A stretch of 64,000 nucleotides of DNA from Pirellulaceae bacterium (GTDB lineage Bacteria > Planctomycetota > Planctomycetia > Pirellulales > Pirellulaceae). The notes beneath the pieces were generated by a model. It had not been told where the DNA came from and ran no database searches. It saw only the letters and a list, made by a program, of their open reading frames with translations. The DNA is taken from the NCBI GenBank assembly GCA_028280445.1, contig JANQLU010000037.1, positions 62,001 through 126,000 on the forward strand. Reading direction: 5' to 3'. The position numbers and the translations under genes are program-made. Positions 26,147-34,620 of this stretch are shown piece by piece; position 1 is the stretch's first letter, and every line of letters begins with the position of its first letter.

Positions 26147-26566
26147 TTACCTTTCGCCTCGAACCGCAATGCGAACTTGGGTCACGTTGAGTTGTGTGAG
26201 TTCCGTCATGATCTGGTTGGGATATTTTGACGGGCAGCGTTTGTCACACCGGATACGAACGTTCAGCAAGCCAGGGTCGTTGTTTACCTCGGCGAGTTGT
26301 TGGCCAACGAAGACCAGAAATTCTGGCAGCTCGTATTGTTTTTCAGCCACAATCAAAGTTCCGGTTTGATCAATGTTGACCGTCATGGCGATCGGATCGC
26401 TCGGTGTGCCACCATCGGCAACAGTCGGAAGCTCGACAGGATGAGCGACCACGCGTGTAATTTGAGACACGGTCATGAAAAAAATGATCAGCAAAAACAC
26501 GATGTCGATCATGGGAGTCATGTTGATCCCCATGTCACTCGGCGTTCGTGTTTTGCTCAATCTCAT
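26147..26566 (-). CDS. ExbD/TolR family protein 1
   Basis: A 139-residue single-pass protein with NMTPMIDIVFLLIIFFMTVSQI carrying the essential aspartate in PMIDIVF, then a periplasmic domain. Its end, LTQLNVTQVRIAVRGER, matches the ExbD fold. A cysteine pair (IRCDKRC) is unusual for the family. Two different ExbD genes in a row suggest a heteromeric rotor. The gap to the next exbD gene is only four bases. Confidence 0.92.
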   Translation of the reverse strand: MRLSKTRTPSDMGINMTPMIDIVFLLIIFFMTVSQITRVVAHPVELPTVADGGTPSDPIAMTVNIDQTGTLIVAEKQYELPEFLVFVGQQLAEVNNDPGLLNVRIRCDKRCPSKYPNQIMTELTQLNVTQVRIAVRGER

Positions 26567-26595
26567 CGTTGTTTCGCGCGTTTGTTATTTGATTT

Positions 26596-27423
26596 TTATT
26601 TTTTCTGTTTTTTTCGGCCCAGCGGCATCATGACTCGTTCGATTCGTTTTCCTGCTTCGGCAACCAGTGAGTCAATTTTGTTGCGGAAAAAACTAAACGC
26701 GACCATGGTCGGGATCGCAACGACCAGACCCAGCAGTGTTGTGATCAACGCCTGGCCGATGCCGCCAGCCAGTTCTTCGGGACGCGCCATGCCATCGCGC
26801 GAAGCGATTGTGTTGAATGCCTCGATCATTCCGAGAACGGTTCCCGTTAGGCCGAGCATTGGCGAGATGGAGCCGATCACATTCAGGATTTCCGTTTTTC
26901 GATAAAGTTTGCCAGTATGATCTTCACCGGCTTCCTCGACCGCCGAGCGATATTCTGCGAACCCGAATTCACTGCTTTGAAAGCGTTCCAGTCCGGACAA
27001 AATTACCTCGGTGGCCAATGAGTAATTTTCTTTGCGATGGCAAATATCGATGGCTTGAATGATTTCGCCGCGCGAGATGTGTTGTTCGAGATCCGACAGC
27101 ACGTGTTCCGGCATGAGTTTGCCGTGGGTAATCGTAATGGCGTGTTCAATGATGTAGTAAGTGGCGACGACCGACAGGATCAAAATCAAGCCGACAACGA
27201 GCACGCCGAAAATATTGCCGTCAAACAGCATTCGGAGCAGCGTCGGTTTCTTTTTTTCACCGCTGGTTGTTTCCGATTTGGTATCGTCCGCTGCGGACGT
27301 TTTGCCGGAATCGGGGGTGTCGGTTTGAACGGCGGAAAACGAATTTACAGCCAGGACCGAAATGACGGAAAATGCAAGCAGCAGTATGGAAAGTCGAAGG
27401 ATGTTGGGCGACAAGTGTTTCAA
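26596..27423 (-). CDS. ExbB/TolQ/MotA family proton channel
   Basis: A 275-residue protein with an N-terminal leader helix (ILRLSILLLAFSVISVLAV), a periplasmic spacer, helix IFGVLVVGLILILSVVATYYI, a cytoplasmic loop and two C-terminal helices around LNVIGSISPMLGLTGTVLGMIEAF and ALITTLLGLVVAIPTMVAF (in parts). These give the ExbB/TolQ pore. The leader argues for the TTG start at 27423, which has AAGAGA upstream; no in-frame ATG would keep it. Confidence 0.92.
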   Translation of the reverse strand: MKHLSPNILRLSILLLAFSVISVLAVNSFSAVQTDTPDSGKTSAADDTKSETTSGEKKKPTLLRMLFDGNIFGVLVVGLILILSVVATYYIIEHAITITHGKLMPEHVLSDLEQHISRGEIIQAIDICHRKENYSLATEVILSGLERFQSSEFGFAEYRSAVEEAGEDHTGKLYRKTEILNVIGSISPMLGLTGTVLGMIEAFNTIASRDGMARPEELAGGIGQALITTLLGLVVAIPTMVAFSFFRNKIDSLVAEAGKRIERVMMPLGRKKQKK

Positions 27424-27432
27424 TTTCGTCTC

Positions 27433-28497
27433 TTATTTTTTGTTGGATAACTTTTGACCGAATTGCGTTGCCGGGTAGCGCGTTAAAATTTCAGATTTTA
27501 ACGTGGCAGATGGATTCGCGAGGTTGTGTTTGTCATACCAGATTGCAACCCGATGTAAACTGGCGGCTGACAGTTCTTGGAAGCGACTATCGGTCAGTGC
27601 CGGGATTTTTAGCAAATGGATGGCACCTTGTTTTTGAATTTCAGCTGATTTGTTTGCGATTTGCCAAACCCCAACACGGTATTGGCGGATTGCCCAGAGC
27701 GATGGTATTTGTTGTCTCAATTTATTGTGGGCAGGCAATTCCAGATCACCTTGGAAATCCGCGCTGTCGCGAAACAATGCCAGCCAGGGAGATTGCGGAA
27801 ATTGCTCGGTCAACGATTTGATCGCTGATTGCTTTCGTTTGTCGTCGTTGGCTGCTTCGGCCAACGCGGCAACGTAAACGAAGTAGAATTGTTTCGGTTT
27901 GGCTTTCGGTGTCGGCAGTGCCGCCAACGTCGCTTTTGCAGCCTCCGCATCAAAAAAAATCGGCAGCAGATGAGCACAATAACCGGACTGTAAATCGCAT
28001 TTGAGATTGAGCCGGCGAAGCGTTTTGGCAAATGGTGAGTTGGAGTGATCTGATTTTGCTAATGGCGAGTCGAGAAACTCCAGCAGTGCCAATAAGGCCG
28101 ATTCACGTTTTGCGTTTTGCAACCGGCCGGCAAGTTGCGTTGCAGCGACCAGGCCAAACGTTTCCGTATCTTGCTTGTTTTTGAAGATTTGTCGCAGTTG
28201 GTTGGCGGGTTCCAACGCGCCTGAAAAATCACCGGCATCGATACGATGTTTCATTCGAAACAAGGGCAGCGACAGCGTGGAATGCCATTTATTGAATTTC
28301 TCGTCGGAGGATTTCGTCGAGTGGATTTGATCCCAGGTCAGCGTTTTGCCATCGTCCAGTTGAACAGAGTCAGCATCAAATTTGGCAATTGACCGATTTT
28401 TCAGCACGGACATATCACGCAGCACAATCGGACCCTGAGCATTGAGTGATGCTGAGAAAGCACTGATAGCGACCAACAAATGCAGGAACTTAGGCAT
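27433..28497 (-). CDS. Exported protein of unknown function, first gene of the ExbBD operon
   Basis: A 354-residue protein with a clean signal peptide (MPKFLHLLVAISAFSASLNA-QG). Residues 21-60 form a short strand region (RSIAKFDADSVQLDDGKTLT), then helices of TPR character up to the end (ATLKSEILTRYPATQFGQKL). No enzyme motif is seen. It lies nine bases before exbB. It shares its plan with the last gene of the operon, so the two may be paralogues. Confidence 0.72.
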   Translation of the reverse strand: MPKFLHLLVAISAFSASLNAQGPIVLRDMSVLKNRSIAKFDADSVQLDDGKTLTWDQIHSTKSSDEKFNKWHSTLSLPLFRMKHRIDAGDFSGALEPANQLRQIFKNKQDTETFGLVAATQLAGRLQNAKRESALLALLEFLDSPLAKSDHSNSPFAKTLRRLNLKCDLQSGYCAHLLPIFFDAEAAKATLAALPTPKAKPKQFYFVYVAALAEAANDDKRKQSAIKSLTEQFPQSPWLALFRDSADFQGDLELPAHNKLRQQIPSLWAIRQYRVGVWQIANKSAEIQKQGAIHLLKIPALTDSRFQELSAASLHRVAIWYDKHNLANPSATLKSEILTRYPATQFGQKLSNKK

Positions 28498-28719
28498 AAG
28501 ATTCGTGTGACAATTTTCCTTCAGAATTCATTTTACCAGATTTTTGAAATCGCGATGAGAATGAAACATGCAAAAAACGAGGGGATTTCAATACAATCCG
28601 GTTTGAGCCAGGCAGTCAGATGGGGCAAAAACTTGTGATATTTTCGAGTTGAACGTGGATTTGTGGAATCCAATTGGTTTCATCTGGTACTTCCATGTCA
28701 AACGCAATCGATCGCACCG

Positions 28720-29241
28720 ATGGAAAATGATCCCAAACGCAAGCAGTTATTTGAGAATTGCGTTGCGCAATGCGCCGATTCCATATATCGCGTGGCGTTT
28801 CGTTTGACCGGCAATCAAACGTTGGCGAGCGAACTTGTTCAGGAAACGTATTTAAATGCCTGGCAAAGCATTGGGAAATTGAAATCGGAGGATCGGATGC
28901 GGGCATGGATGTTTTCGATTTTGCGGAATCAATATACCAAGCTCCTGCGAGTCGAAAAAAAAGCGGTCAACGTGACGGGTGAACTTTCAGATATTTCACA
29001 ACCTTCTGAAGATCAATCGTCAGTTTCTGATCGAGTTAACCAGGCCCTGTCCAAATTGAAGGAACCACAAAAAATGGTGGTTCTGCTGGTTTCGATGGAA
29101 GGGTTTCCGGTCAACGAGGCTGCCCAGATGTTGGATTTGCCAAAAGGTACGGTGCTGTCCCGATTGCATCGGGCCCGGGAAACATTGAAGCGGATTTTGG
29201 AAAGCGATCTTCAATTGCGAGTCGAGTCCCAAAAACGATGA
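28720..29241 (+). CDS. ECF sigma-70 factor
   Basis: A 173-residue ECF sigma. Region 2 covers FENCVAQCADSIYRVAFRLTG to RAWMFSILRNQYTKLLR (residues 10-80); region 4 covers LKEPQKMVVLLVSMEGFPVNE and DLPKGTVLSRLHRARETLKR (105-165). A GTG 57 bases upstream is less likely than this ATG. The stop overlaps the start of the next gene (ATGA), a pattern typical of a sigma and its anti-sigma. It is divergent from the ExbBD operon. Confidence 0.92.
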   Translation: MENDPKRKQLFENCVAQCADSIYRVAFRLTGNQTLASELVQETYLNAWQSIGKLKSEDRMRAWMFSILRNQYTKLLRVEKKAVNVTGELSDISQPSEDQSSVSDRVNQALSKLKEPQKMVVLLVSMEGFPVNEAAQMLDLPKGTVLSRLHRARETLKRILESDLQLRVESQKR

Positions 29242-29879
29242 ACGAGAAACGTGAAAATCAATCAGTCGATCAGCAGTTGGACGAATTGCTGCGCGATGTT
29301 GAAATGCCAGCGTCGCTGAAAAGTGATTTGCAAAAAATCGCTTCGTCGATGCCTGATCAATCGATTCCCAAAAAATTTAATGGCGTCGAACCCGATTCCA
29401 AAATTTGGTTGCGGCGATTGGCGTTCATCAGTGTTTTAGCGGCCAGTTTGTTTGCAGTTGCGGCATTGATTTGGTTCGATTGGGAGACGGGTGATCCGGC
29501 TGGCCGGACTGCTGGCAAGACAATCAAAAATGAAAAAGACAAATCTTCTACCGATATTGCGAAAAATCGAACTACAGCGGTTCAGAATCGACTTGCCCAA
29601 TTGTCCGAGTCTCGTCGGGCTCTCCAGGCTCAAATTGATTCGAACGAAATTGCTCAACTGGAGGATCGACTCGATACGTTGAATCGACAAAGTTCACAGC
29701 GTCTCGATGCCGAAGAGGTTCAGTCGCTGGTGTTGGTATTGGTTCCGGAATATTCGTTGCCGTTGGGCCGAGAATCATCCGAGGTCAAGGCAGAGGTGAC
29801 ATCGATCGTAGAGCGTTACCCTGGAACGCGTGGCGCGAAAATCGCCAAGCAAATTCTGGAGCGTATGAATAACGACTAA
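29238..29879 (+). CDS. Candidate membrane anti-sigma factor
   Basis: A 213-residue single-pass protein. The N-terminal cytoplasmic part (1-55, LDELLRDVEMPASLKSDLQ) is short and lacks a zinc motif. One helix lies near 58-80 (LAFISVLAASLFAVAALIWF). The periplasmic part is a coiled coil (NRLAQLSESRRALQAQID) ending in a small helical region. Position and ATGA overlap with the sigma gene support an anti-sigma role, but the sequence itself does not prove it. Confidence 0.65.
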   Translation: MNEKRENQSVDQQLDELLRDVEMPASLKSDLQKIASSMPDQSIPKKFNGVEPDSKIWLRRLAFISVLAASLFAVAALIWFDWETGDPAGRTAGKTIKNEKDKSSTDIAKNRTTAVQNRLAQLSESRRALQAQIDSNEIAQLEDRLDTLNRQSSQRLDAEEVQSLVLVLVPEYSLPLGRESSEVKAEVTSIVERYPGTRGAKIAKQILERMNND

Positions 29880-29930
29880 TCGTATTTTTAACAAATTGAA
29901 TCCCCCCTTTTTGAATAAAGGAAGAAATAG

Positions 29931-30734
29931 ATGAAATCAAGAATTCCAATTTCGTTGTTTGCTGTGTTGCTGGTACTGGGTGTTGAAAGTGTTGTTCAAG
30001 GCCAAACCGTGCCACGCGTGCCACCCAAAGTTGTCGCAATTCAAGCGCAAATCGCCAAGCAAAGAAGTATCCTCGAAACACTTGAAGTGCGAATTGTTGC
30101 GATCGAGAAAAAATCGGAAAAGCTCCAATCGGAAAAAAAAGAACTGGTTGGTGCACAAACCAAGATCGGTGTGTCGAAAAGTTCATTTGCCGAAATCATG
30201 AAATCGTTGCAGTCTCAAAAAATCCAATTGGCTATTGATATTGCCGGTCTTGAGGCAAAGCAGGAAGCGATTTTGGCCAATCAGAAAAAATCGCGAGTGC
30301 GGGACAAACACGAGGTCGTAGTGCCGTTAGAAAAACTGCTTTCCATTCTCGAGAACGAGCAACAGGAAATCGAGAAACTGCACAAGGCCGGTGCGATTTC
30401 ACAAGCCGAATTGCGTAAGGCGCAACGAGCGGTTCTCGAAGCAAAAATTCGATTGGCGCAAGCGAAGTCCAACAGTGCTCGATCGGAATCCGGTCAAGCG
30501 CTTTTGGACACAGCGTTAGAGCTGGCGGAAAAGAAAGCGCGGCTTTCAAAAACCGAATCGATGCTCAAAGCGGTTGTGCCGGCAATCGATATCATGGCCA
30601 AAATTGACAACCTGGAACATGAATTGACCGATTTGAAAGGCGCGAGAAAAAATCTCGCGAACAAGGTCGAGCTTAGGAAAGCTGATTTGGACCGACTGTT
30701 GGATGAACTCGAAAAAGCGAAAAAAGACAAATAA
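29931..30734 (+). CDS. Exported coiled-coil protein of unknown function
   Basis: A 267-residue protein: signal peptide (MKSRIPISLFAVLLVLGVES), then almost continuous coiled coil (IAKQRSILETLEVRIVAIEK, ILENEQQEIEKLHKAGAIS, LEHELTDLKGARKNLANKV). The middle section with GAISQAELRKAQRAV looks like the hairpin of membrane fusion proteins, but no lipoyl or beta-barrel domain is present. AAGGAAG precedes the ATG. It follows the sigma/anti-sigma pair and may be under that sigma. Confidence 0.7.
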   Translation: MKSRIPISLFAVLLVLGVESVVQGQTVPRVPPKVVAIQAQIAKQRSILETLEVRIVAIEKKSEKLQSEKKELVGAQTKIGVSKSSFAEIMKSLQSQKIQLAIDIAGLEAKQEAILANQKKSRVRDKHEVVVPLEKLLSILENEQQEIEKLHKAGAISQAELRKAQRAVLEAKIRLAQAKSNSARSESGQALLDTALELAEKKARLSKTESMLKAVVPAIDIMAKIDNLEHELTDLKGARKNLANKVELRKADLDRLLDELEKAKKDK

Positions 30735-30794
30735 CGAAAACGGTTGTTACGCAATGCCCTCAAACGCAACCCCCAAAACCTAGCGAGGTTGAAA

Positions 30795-32192
30795 ATGACT
30801 CGATCCATCGTGGCTGTCTCGATGCTCATCGTATTGTTGACACAAAACCCCTTGGAAGCGCAGCGTGGCGTGTCCAGCTCTTCGATGGGTGTCGGGCGTT
30901 CGGGAATGCATCGCTATGATTCCCAAGGGCGATACCTGATGCCCAAGCCTGAGATGTTTCGCGTCGAAGAGTTTGTGAATTACCATCGGCATGCGATTGT
31001 AGCGCCCGATCCGAAAGAACAGAAAATCAATTTGGATATTCGGCGTCTGAAACTCGAAAACGGAAAGTCTGTTTTTCAAATTGGTCTGGCAACTCCGACA
31101 TCGCTGGACGTTGAAAAGATTCCACCGCTCAATCTGGTGTTGGTGATTGATGAGAGCGGCTCGATGAGCGGTGACAAGATTAGCAATTTGAAACAATCGT
31201 TGCGCACGTTCGTTAAACGGATTCGTAAAAACGACCGTGTCACCATCGTCGGATTTGAGCATCAGGCACGTGTCATTTTAGAAGCGTGCGACAAAACCAA
31301 TCCGGAAAAAATCATCCGCGCGATCGACAATATTCACGCGGGCGGTAGCACCAATTTACATGCCGGCCTGATGTGCGGTTACGAGATGGCTTTAAAACAT
31401 TTTGATGCCGAACGAACCAATCGATTGATCTTTTTGACTGATGGAAATGCCAATGTCGGGGTGACGCAGTCCAAGGAAATTGCGGCAGAGTCGACTCGTT
31501 GTATCAAAAAAGGGATTTCTTTGGTCACCATCGGGCTTGGCGTCGATTTCAACCATGGACTGTTGCGAGAAATTGCCGATTCCGGCCGAGGGATGATGCA
31601 TTACGTCGGCGATGCCAAGGATATCAAAAAAATCTTTCATAAAGACTTTGAAAGCCTGATGATGCCCGCGGCACGCCAAGTCAAATTGTCTTTGAATTTT
31701 GGCGCCGCCACGTCCAAGGCCAAAATTTTCGGGTATGAAAATGCGATTCGACGTGCGGAAAAACAGGACGACATGATCCACATGCGATTGGATGACCTCA
31801 ATTGTGGGGCAACCCAAGTCGTCATGGTTCGAGTCCCTGAAACCGAAAAAAAGTCATGCCGAGTTCAATTGAGTTATGTCGATGCGGTGACAGGAAAACC
31901 AGCAAAACTCAAAAAAGAATTTCGCCAAGAGAAACCGACAAAAGATGCAACAGAATCAGTGCGTCGCAATTACGCGATTGCATTGGTTGCTAATTCGCTG
32001 ATGAAGGCAGCCAAGTTTTCAAACCAAAGCAACAATCCCAAAGCGTTGTCGCAATTGAAAAAAGGAGCTGACAAGGCCAAGGATGTCTGGGGGCGCGAGG
32101 AGGACAAACACATTAAACGTGTGTTGAAAATCTCCAAACAATATCAAGACCAACTGGCGGAACGTTCGACCCGCAAGAAGTTTAGAAAATAG
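30795..32192 (+). CDS. Exported von Willebrand factor A domain protein, YfbK-like
   Basis: A 465-residue protein with a leader (SIVAVSMLIVLLTQNPLEA). Residues near 50-65 (KPEMFRVEEFVNYHRH) match the region before the VWA domain in YfbK-type proteins. The VWA domain (about 110-290) has the full metal site: DESGSMSG, the threonine in AGGSTNLHAGL and TDGNANVG. The C-terminal part is the usual beta region plus helices. Such proteins bind metal-dependent ligands at the cell surface. The ATG has GAGG six bases upstream. Only the first part of the long YfbK N-terminal extension is kept. Confidence 0.88.
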   Translation: MTRSIVAVSMLIVLLTQNPLEAQRGVSSSSMGVGRSGMHRYDSQGRYLMPKPEMFRVEEFVNYHRHAIVAPDPKEQKINLDIRRLKLENGKSVFQIGLATPTSLDVEKIPPLNLVLVIDESGSMSGDKISNLKQSLRTFVKRIRKNDRVTIVGFEHQARVILEACDKTNPEKIIRAIDNIHAGGSTNLHAGLMCGYEMALKHFDAERTNRLIFLTDGNANVGVTQSKEIAAESTRCIKKGISLVTIGLGVDFNHGLLREIADSGRGMMHYVGDAKDIKKIFHKDFESLMMPAARQVKLSLNFGAATSKAKIFGYENAIRRAEKQDDMIHMRLDDLNCGATQVVMVRVPETEKKSCRVQLSYVDAVTGKPAKLKKEFRQEKPTKDATESVRRNYAIALVANSLMKAAKFSNQSNNPKALSQLKKGADKAKDVWGREEDKHIKRVLKISKQYQDQLAERSTRKKFRK

Positions 32193-32198
32193 GAAGTA

Positions 32199-32253
32199 TG
32201 GCCGGTTCCCACCGGCCAATCCAAAAAACGGCCGGTGGGAACCGGCCCTACTG
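32199..32253. repeat. A repeat, hairpin between convergent genes
   Basis: Arms GGCCGGTTCCCACCGGCC and GGCCGGTGGGAACCGGCC around an A-rich loop. It sits between the VWA gene and hmgA, which converge, and ends nine bases before the hmgA stop. It could stop transcription from both sides. Confidence 0.88.
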
Positions 32254-32261
32254 TCGTATTG

Positions 32262-33449
32262 TTAAACCGTCTGAGCCTCTTCCATCCAACTCAACGGATA
32301 ATGAGGATCGTTCAGCTCCAACGCCTGCGGTGTCAGATAAAGCTTGCGGTCGGTGTCGAACATGACTGCCATTTCTTCCGTTTTTGCCATGTCCATCGAT
32401 TTCATGATCGTCCCAGGGTGCGGGCCATGCGGGATGCCGCCTGGGTGCAACGTAAATGAACCAAGATCGACCCCTTTGCGAGAACCGAATTCGCCATCGA
32501 CATAAAACAAGACTTCGTCCGCTTCGACGTTGGAGTGAACATAAGGCACCTTGATGGCTTTGGGGTGATGATCGAGGTGACGAGGTGCAAATGTACAAAT
32601 TACGAAACCGCGCGCTTCGAACGTTTGTTGAAACGGCGGGGGCAGATGGGTGGTTCCGGTTAGCGGTTCGAAATCCCAGGCGTTGAACGTGTAGGGATAA
32701 CTGAACCCGTCCCAGCCGACCACATCAAAGGGGTGATGTGGCATCGTCACACGTGTCCAGCGCTCATGATCCTTGATCAGGATGGTCGTTTCGACCTCTT
32801 CGTCAACAGTATTCAATTCCGTGGGGCCATGAAAATCTCGTTCGTAATAGGGCACTCCCAGGTACATCTGGCCATCGGCGTTTTGATAACGTTCAGGAAT
32901 GCGAACCGAACTGAAAGTTTCCAGAATCATGTGGTCTTCACGATCGATATCATCACTGACCATTCGATAGGTTGTGGTCCGAGGCATGATGACGTAATCG
33001 CCGCGTTGGTAGGGTAATTTGCCAAACAGCGTGTCGAAATATCCGCTGCCGTGCTGAATAAAGATGACTTCGTCCGCCGCACCGTTGCGGTAGAGTTCTG
33101 TTTGCTCTTTTTCGGGCCGGCACCGCCAGCAGACGAGATCGTCATTGAACATCATCGGAATCCGCCCGCTAATCGGATCGCCGCCACGCCCGAGTTCGCC
33201 AGATTTCAAATGCAAGTGCTGCAAAGGAACGTCTGGCGCCTCTTCGATTTTGGTCGTACCGACTCGTTCGATTTTCGTATTTCGCGTGGGTGGACGTTTG
33301 TGGTAGAGAATGGAGTACGCACGATCAAATCCACACGTCGTGATGAGATGCTCGTAGTACATATTTTCACCCAAAAAGCTGTCTCCATTGGCTTCCAGAT
33401 GAATATGGCGTTTGGGTGGTAAAATTCCGAGCGAGCGATAATTGGGCAT
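32262..33449 (-). CDS. hmgA: Homogentisate 1,2-dioxygenase
   Basis: A 395-residue Fe(II) ring-cleaving enzyme that opens homogentisate to maleylacetoacetate, in tyrosine breakdown. The two-cupin layout is clear: EVIFIQHGSGYFDTLFGKLPY in the first half; HSNVEADEVLFYVDGEFG, then FTLHPGGIPHGPHPG in the second, which supply iron-binding histidines and acid. Other family blocks are GWDGFSYPYTFNAWDFEP and YYERDFHGPTE. ATG at 33449 has GGAACC upstream. It is divergent from phhA, so one regulatory region can serve both. It is shorter than the roughly 440-residue animal enzyme, as in several bacteria. Confidence 0.92.
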   Translation of the reverse strand: MPNYRSLGILPPKRHIHLEANGDSFLGENMYYEHLITTCGFDRAYSILYHKRPPTRNTKIERVGTTKIEEAPDVPLQHLHLKSGELGRGGDPISGRIPMMFNDDLVCWRCRPEKEQTELYRNGAADEVIFIQHGSGYFDTLFGKLPYQRGDYVIMPRTTTYRMVSDDIDREDHMILETFSSVRIPERYQNADGQMYLGVPYYERDFHGPTELNTVDEEVETTILIKDHERWTRVTMPHHPFDVVGWDGFSYPYTFNAWDFEPLTGTTHLPPPFQQTFEARGFVICTFAPRHLDHHPKAIKVPYVHSNVEADEVLFYVDGEFGSRKGVDLGSFTLHPGGIPHGPHPGTIMKSMDMAKTEEMAVMFDTDRKLYLTPQALELNDPHYPLSWMEEAQTV

Positions 33450-33501
33450 GAGGTTCCCTGTTTTCTATTTTTCAAATGTCGTTATGTGTCATTCCCATCA
33501 A

Positions 33502-33517
33502 TTTTCCGATCGGAAAA
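33502..33517. promoter_or_regulatory. Palindrome between hmgA and phhA, putative operator
   Basis: TTTTCCGATCGGAAAA is a perfect 16-base palindrome, with partly matching flanks (ATCAA and TTTGAT). It lies 53 bases upstream of hmgA and 161 bases upstream of phhA in their shared region, a fitting place for a regulator of both. Confidence 0.5.
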
Positions 33518-33590
33518 CTTTGATTAGGAGTTTTGGTCAGGGGTGGACGAATTAACCGGCTGAAATCCTGCGGCAAAACCGATAAAATAA

Positions 33591-33599
33591 TGATATAAA
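33591..33599 (+). promoter_or_regulatory. Putative extended -10 box for phhA
   Basis: TGATATAAA has the TGn element before TATAAA, 78 bases upstream of the phhA ATG. No good -35 box is seen, which extended -10 promoters tolerate. Confidence 0.3.
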
Positions 33600-33677
33600 T
33601 TTTGTGTGACAGGCTCAACGTTCCGTTTGCTTGATCCGGCCGCTTTGTGCGGCATTTGCAAATTTTCGAGGTCCAGT

Positions 33678-34601
33678 ATGTCGACAGTAGATTACGGTCT
33701 AACGACCACCAAAGCCCCATTTATTGAACAAGCTCAGCAAAATGGCCAGCGATTTATCGAGCAGCCGTATGAGTTGTACAACGAAGACAATCAGGACACT
33801 TGGCGACGACTGTACGCAACGATGTTGCCTTTATGGGAAAAATATGCCAATCCGCGGTTTATGGAAGGCGTGTCGAATTTGATGCTCAGCCCGGACGCCA
33901 TTCCGCGGCTGGAGGAAGTCAACAAATTTTTGGAGCCGCTGACCGCTTTTAAAGCGAAACCCGTTTCAGGCTATATTCCTGCTTACATCTTTTTTGACTG
34001 CATTCGCAACCGCGAGTTTCCAACCACGATCACGATTCGCGACGGACAAAAACTGGATTATCTCCCCGAACCTGATATTTTTCACGACATTGCCGGGCAT
34101 GTTCCGATGCACACGGACCGGCGGTTTGCCGATGTGTTGGTGCAATTCGGTGAAGTTGCCCGGGGCGCCGCTCATCGCGCCCAGGATATGAAATGTGATT
34201 CTGAAGAACAACGTTTGGCAATTGTCGAAAGCAACATCAAAGGGCTGGCTCGATTTTTCTGGTACACGGTCGAATTTGGATTGATGCGGAAAACGCCGGG
34301 CAGCCAAGATTTGTGCGTCTATGGCAGTGGCTTGCTCAGTTCGATCGGAGAAATCGAGCACAGCATCGTATCGCCGATTGTGCAACGATACCCGATTCAA
34401 ATTGAGTGGGTTATCAACCAGTATTTCGAAATCGATCATTTCCAGGAATTGCTATTTATTGTCGATTCATTTGACCACCTGTTCGACCTCGTCGATGAAC
34501 TCCACACGTGGATCGAGCAAGGGAAAATGGACAATCTTGCCAAAGGAGAACCGGCGATCAGCAAATTGGATCTCGAATCTTTCTTGACGGCTGAAAAATA
34601 G
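33678..34601 (+). CDS. phhA: Phenylalanine 4-monooxygenase
   Basis: A 307-residue enzyme that converts phenylalanine to tyrosine with oxygen and a tetrahydropterin. The catalytic iron site is present: PDIFHDIAGHVPMH with His136 and His141, and Glu199 in FWYTVEFGL. Other blocks are SGYIPAYIFFDCIRNREFP and LCVYGSGLLSSIGEIEHS. The start is ATG at 33678 with GAGG six bases upstream; the longer frame upstream was rejected. An N-terminal ACT regulatory domain is absent, as in bacterial forms. No carbinolamine dehydratase (phhB) is seen. Downstream genes may supply the pterin. Confidence 0.94.
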   Translation: MSTVDYGLTTTKAPFIEQAQQNGQRFIEQPYELYNEDNQDTWRRLYATMLPLWEKYANPRFMEGVSNLMLSPDAIPRLEEVNKFLEPLTAFKAKPVSGYIPAYIFFDCIRNREFPTTITIRDGQKLDYLPEPDIFHDIAGHVPMHTDRRFADVLVQFGEVARGAAHRAQDMKCDSEEQRLAIVESNIKGLARFFWYTVEFGLMRKTPGSQDLCVYGSGLLSSIGEIEHSIVSPIVQRYPIQIEWVINQYFEIDHFQELLFIVDSFDHLFDLVDELHTWIEQGKMDNLAKGEPAISKLDLESFLTAEK

Positions 34602-34620
34602 TCAATCGGAATGATGCTCA

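Noticed and set aside
33606-33677. N-terminal extension of phhA
   Set aside because: Adds 24 residues without family match, while the internal ATG has a GAGG site at proper spacing.
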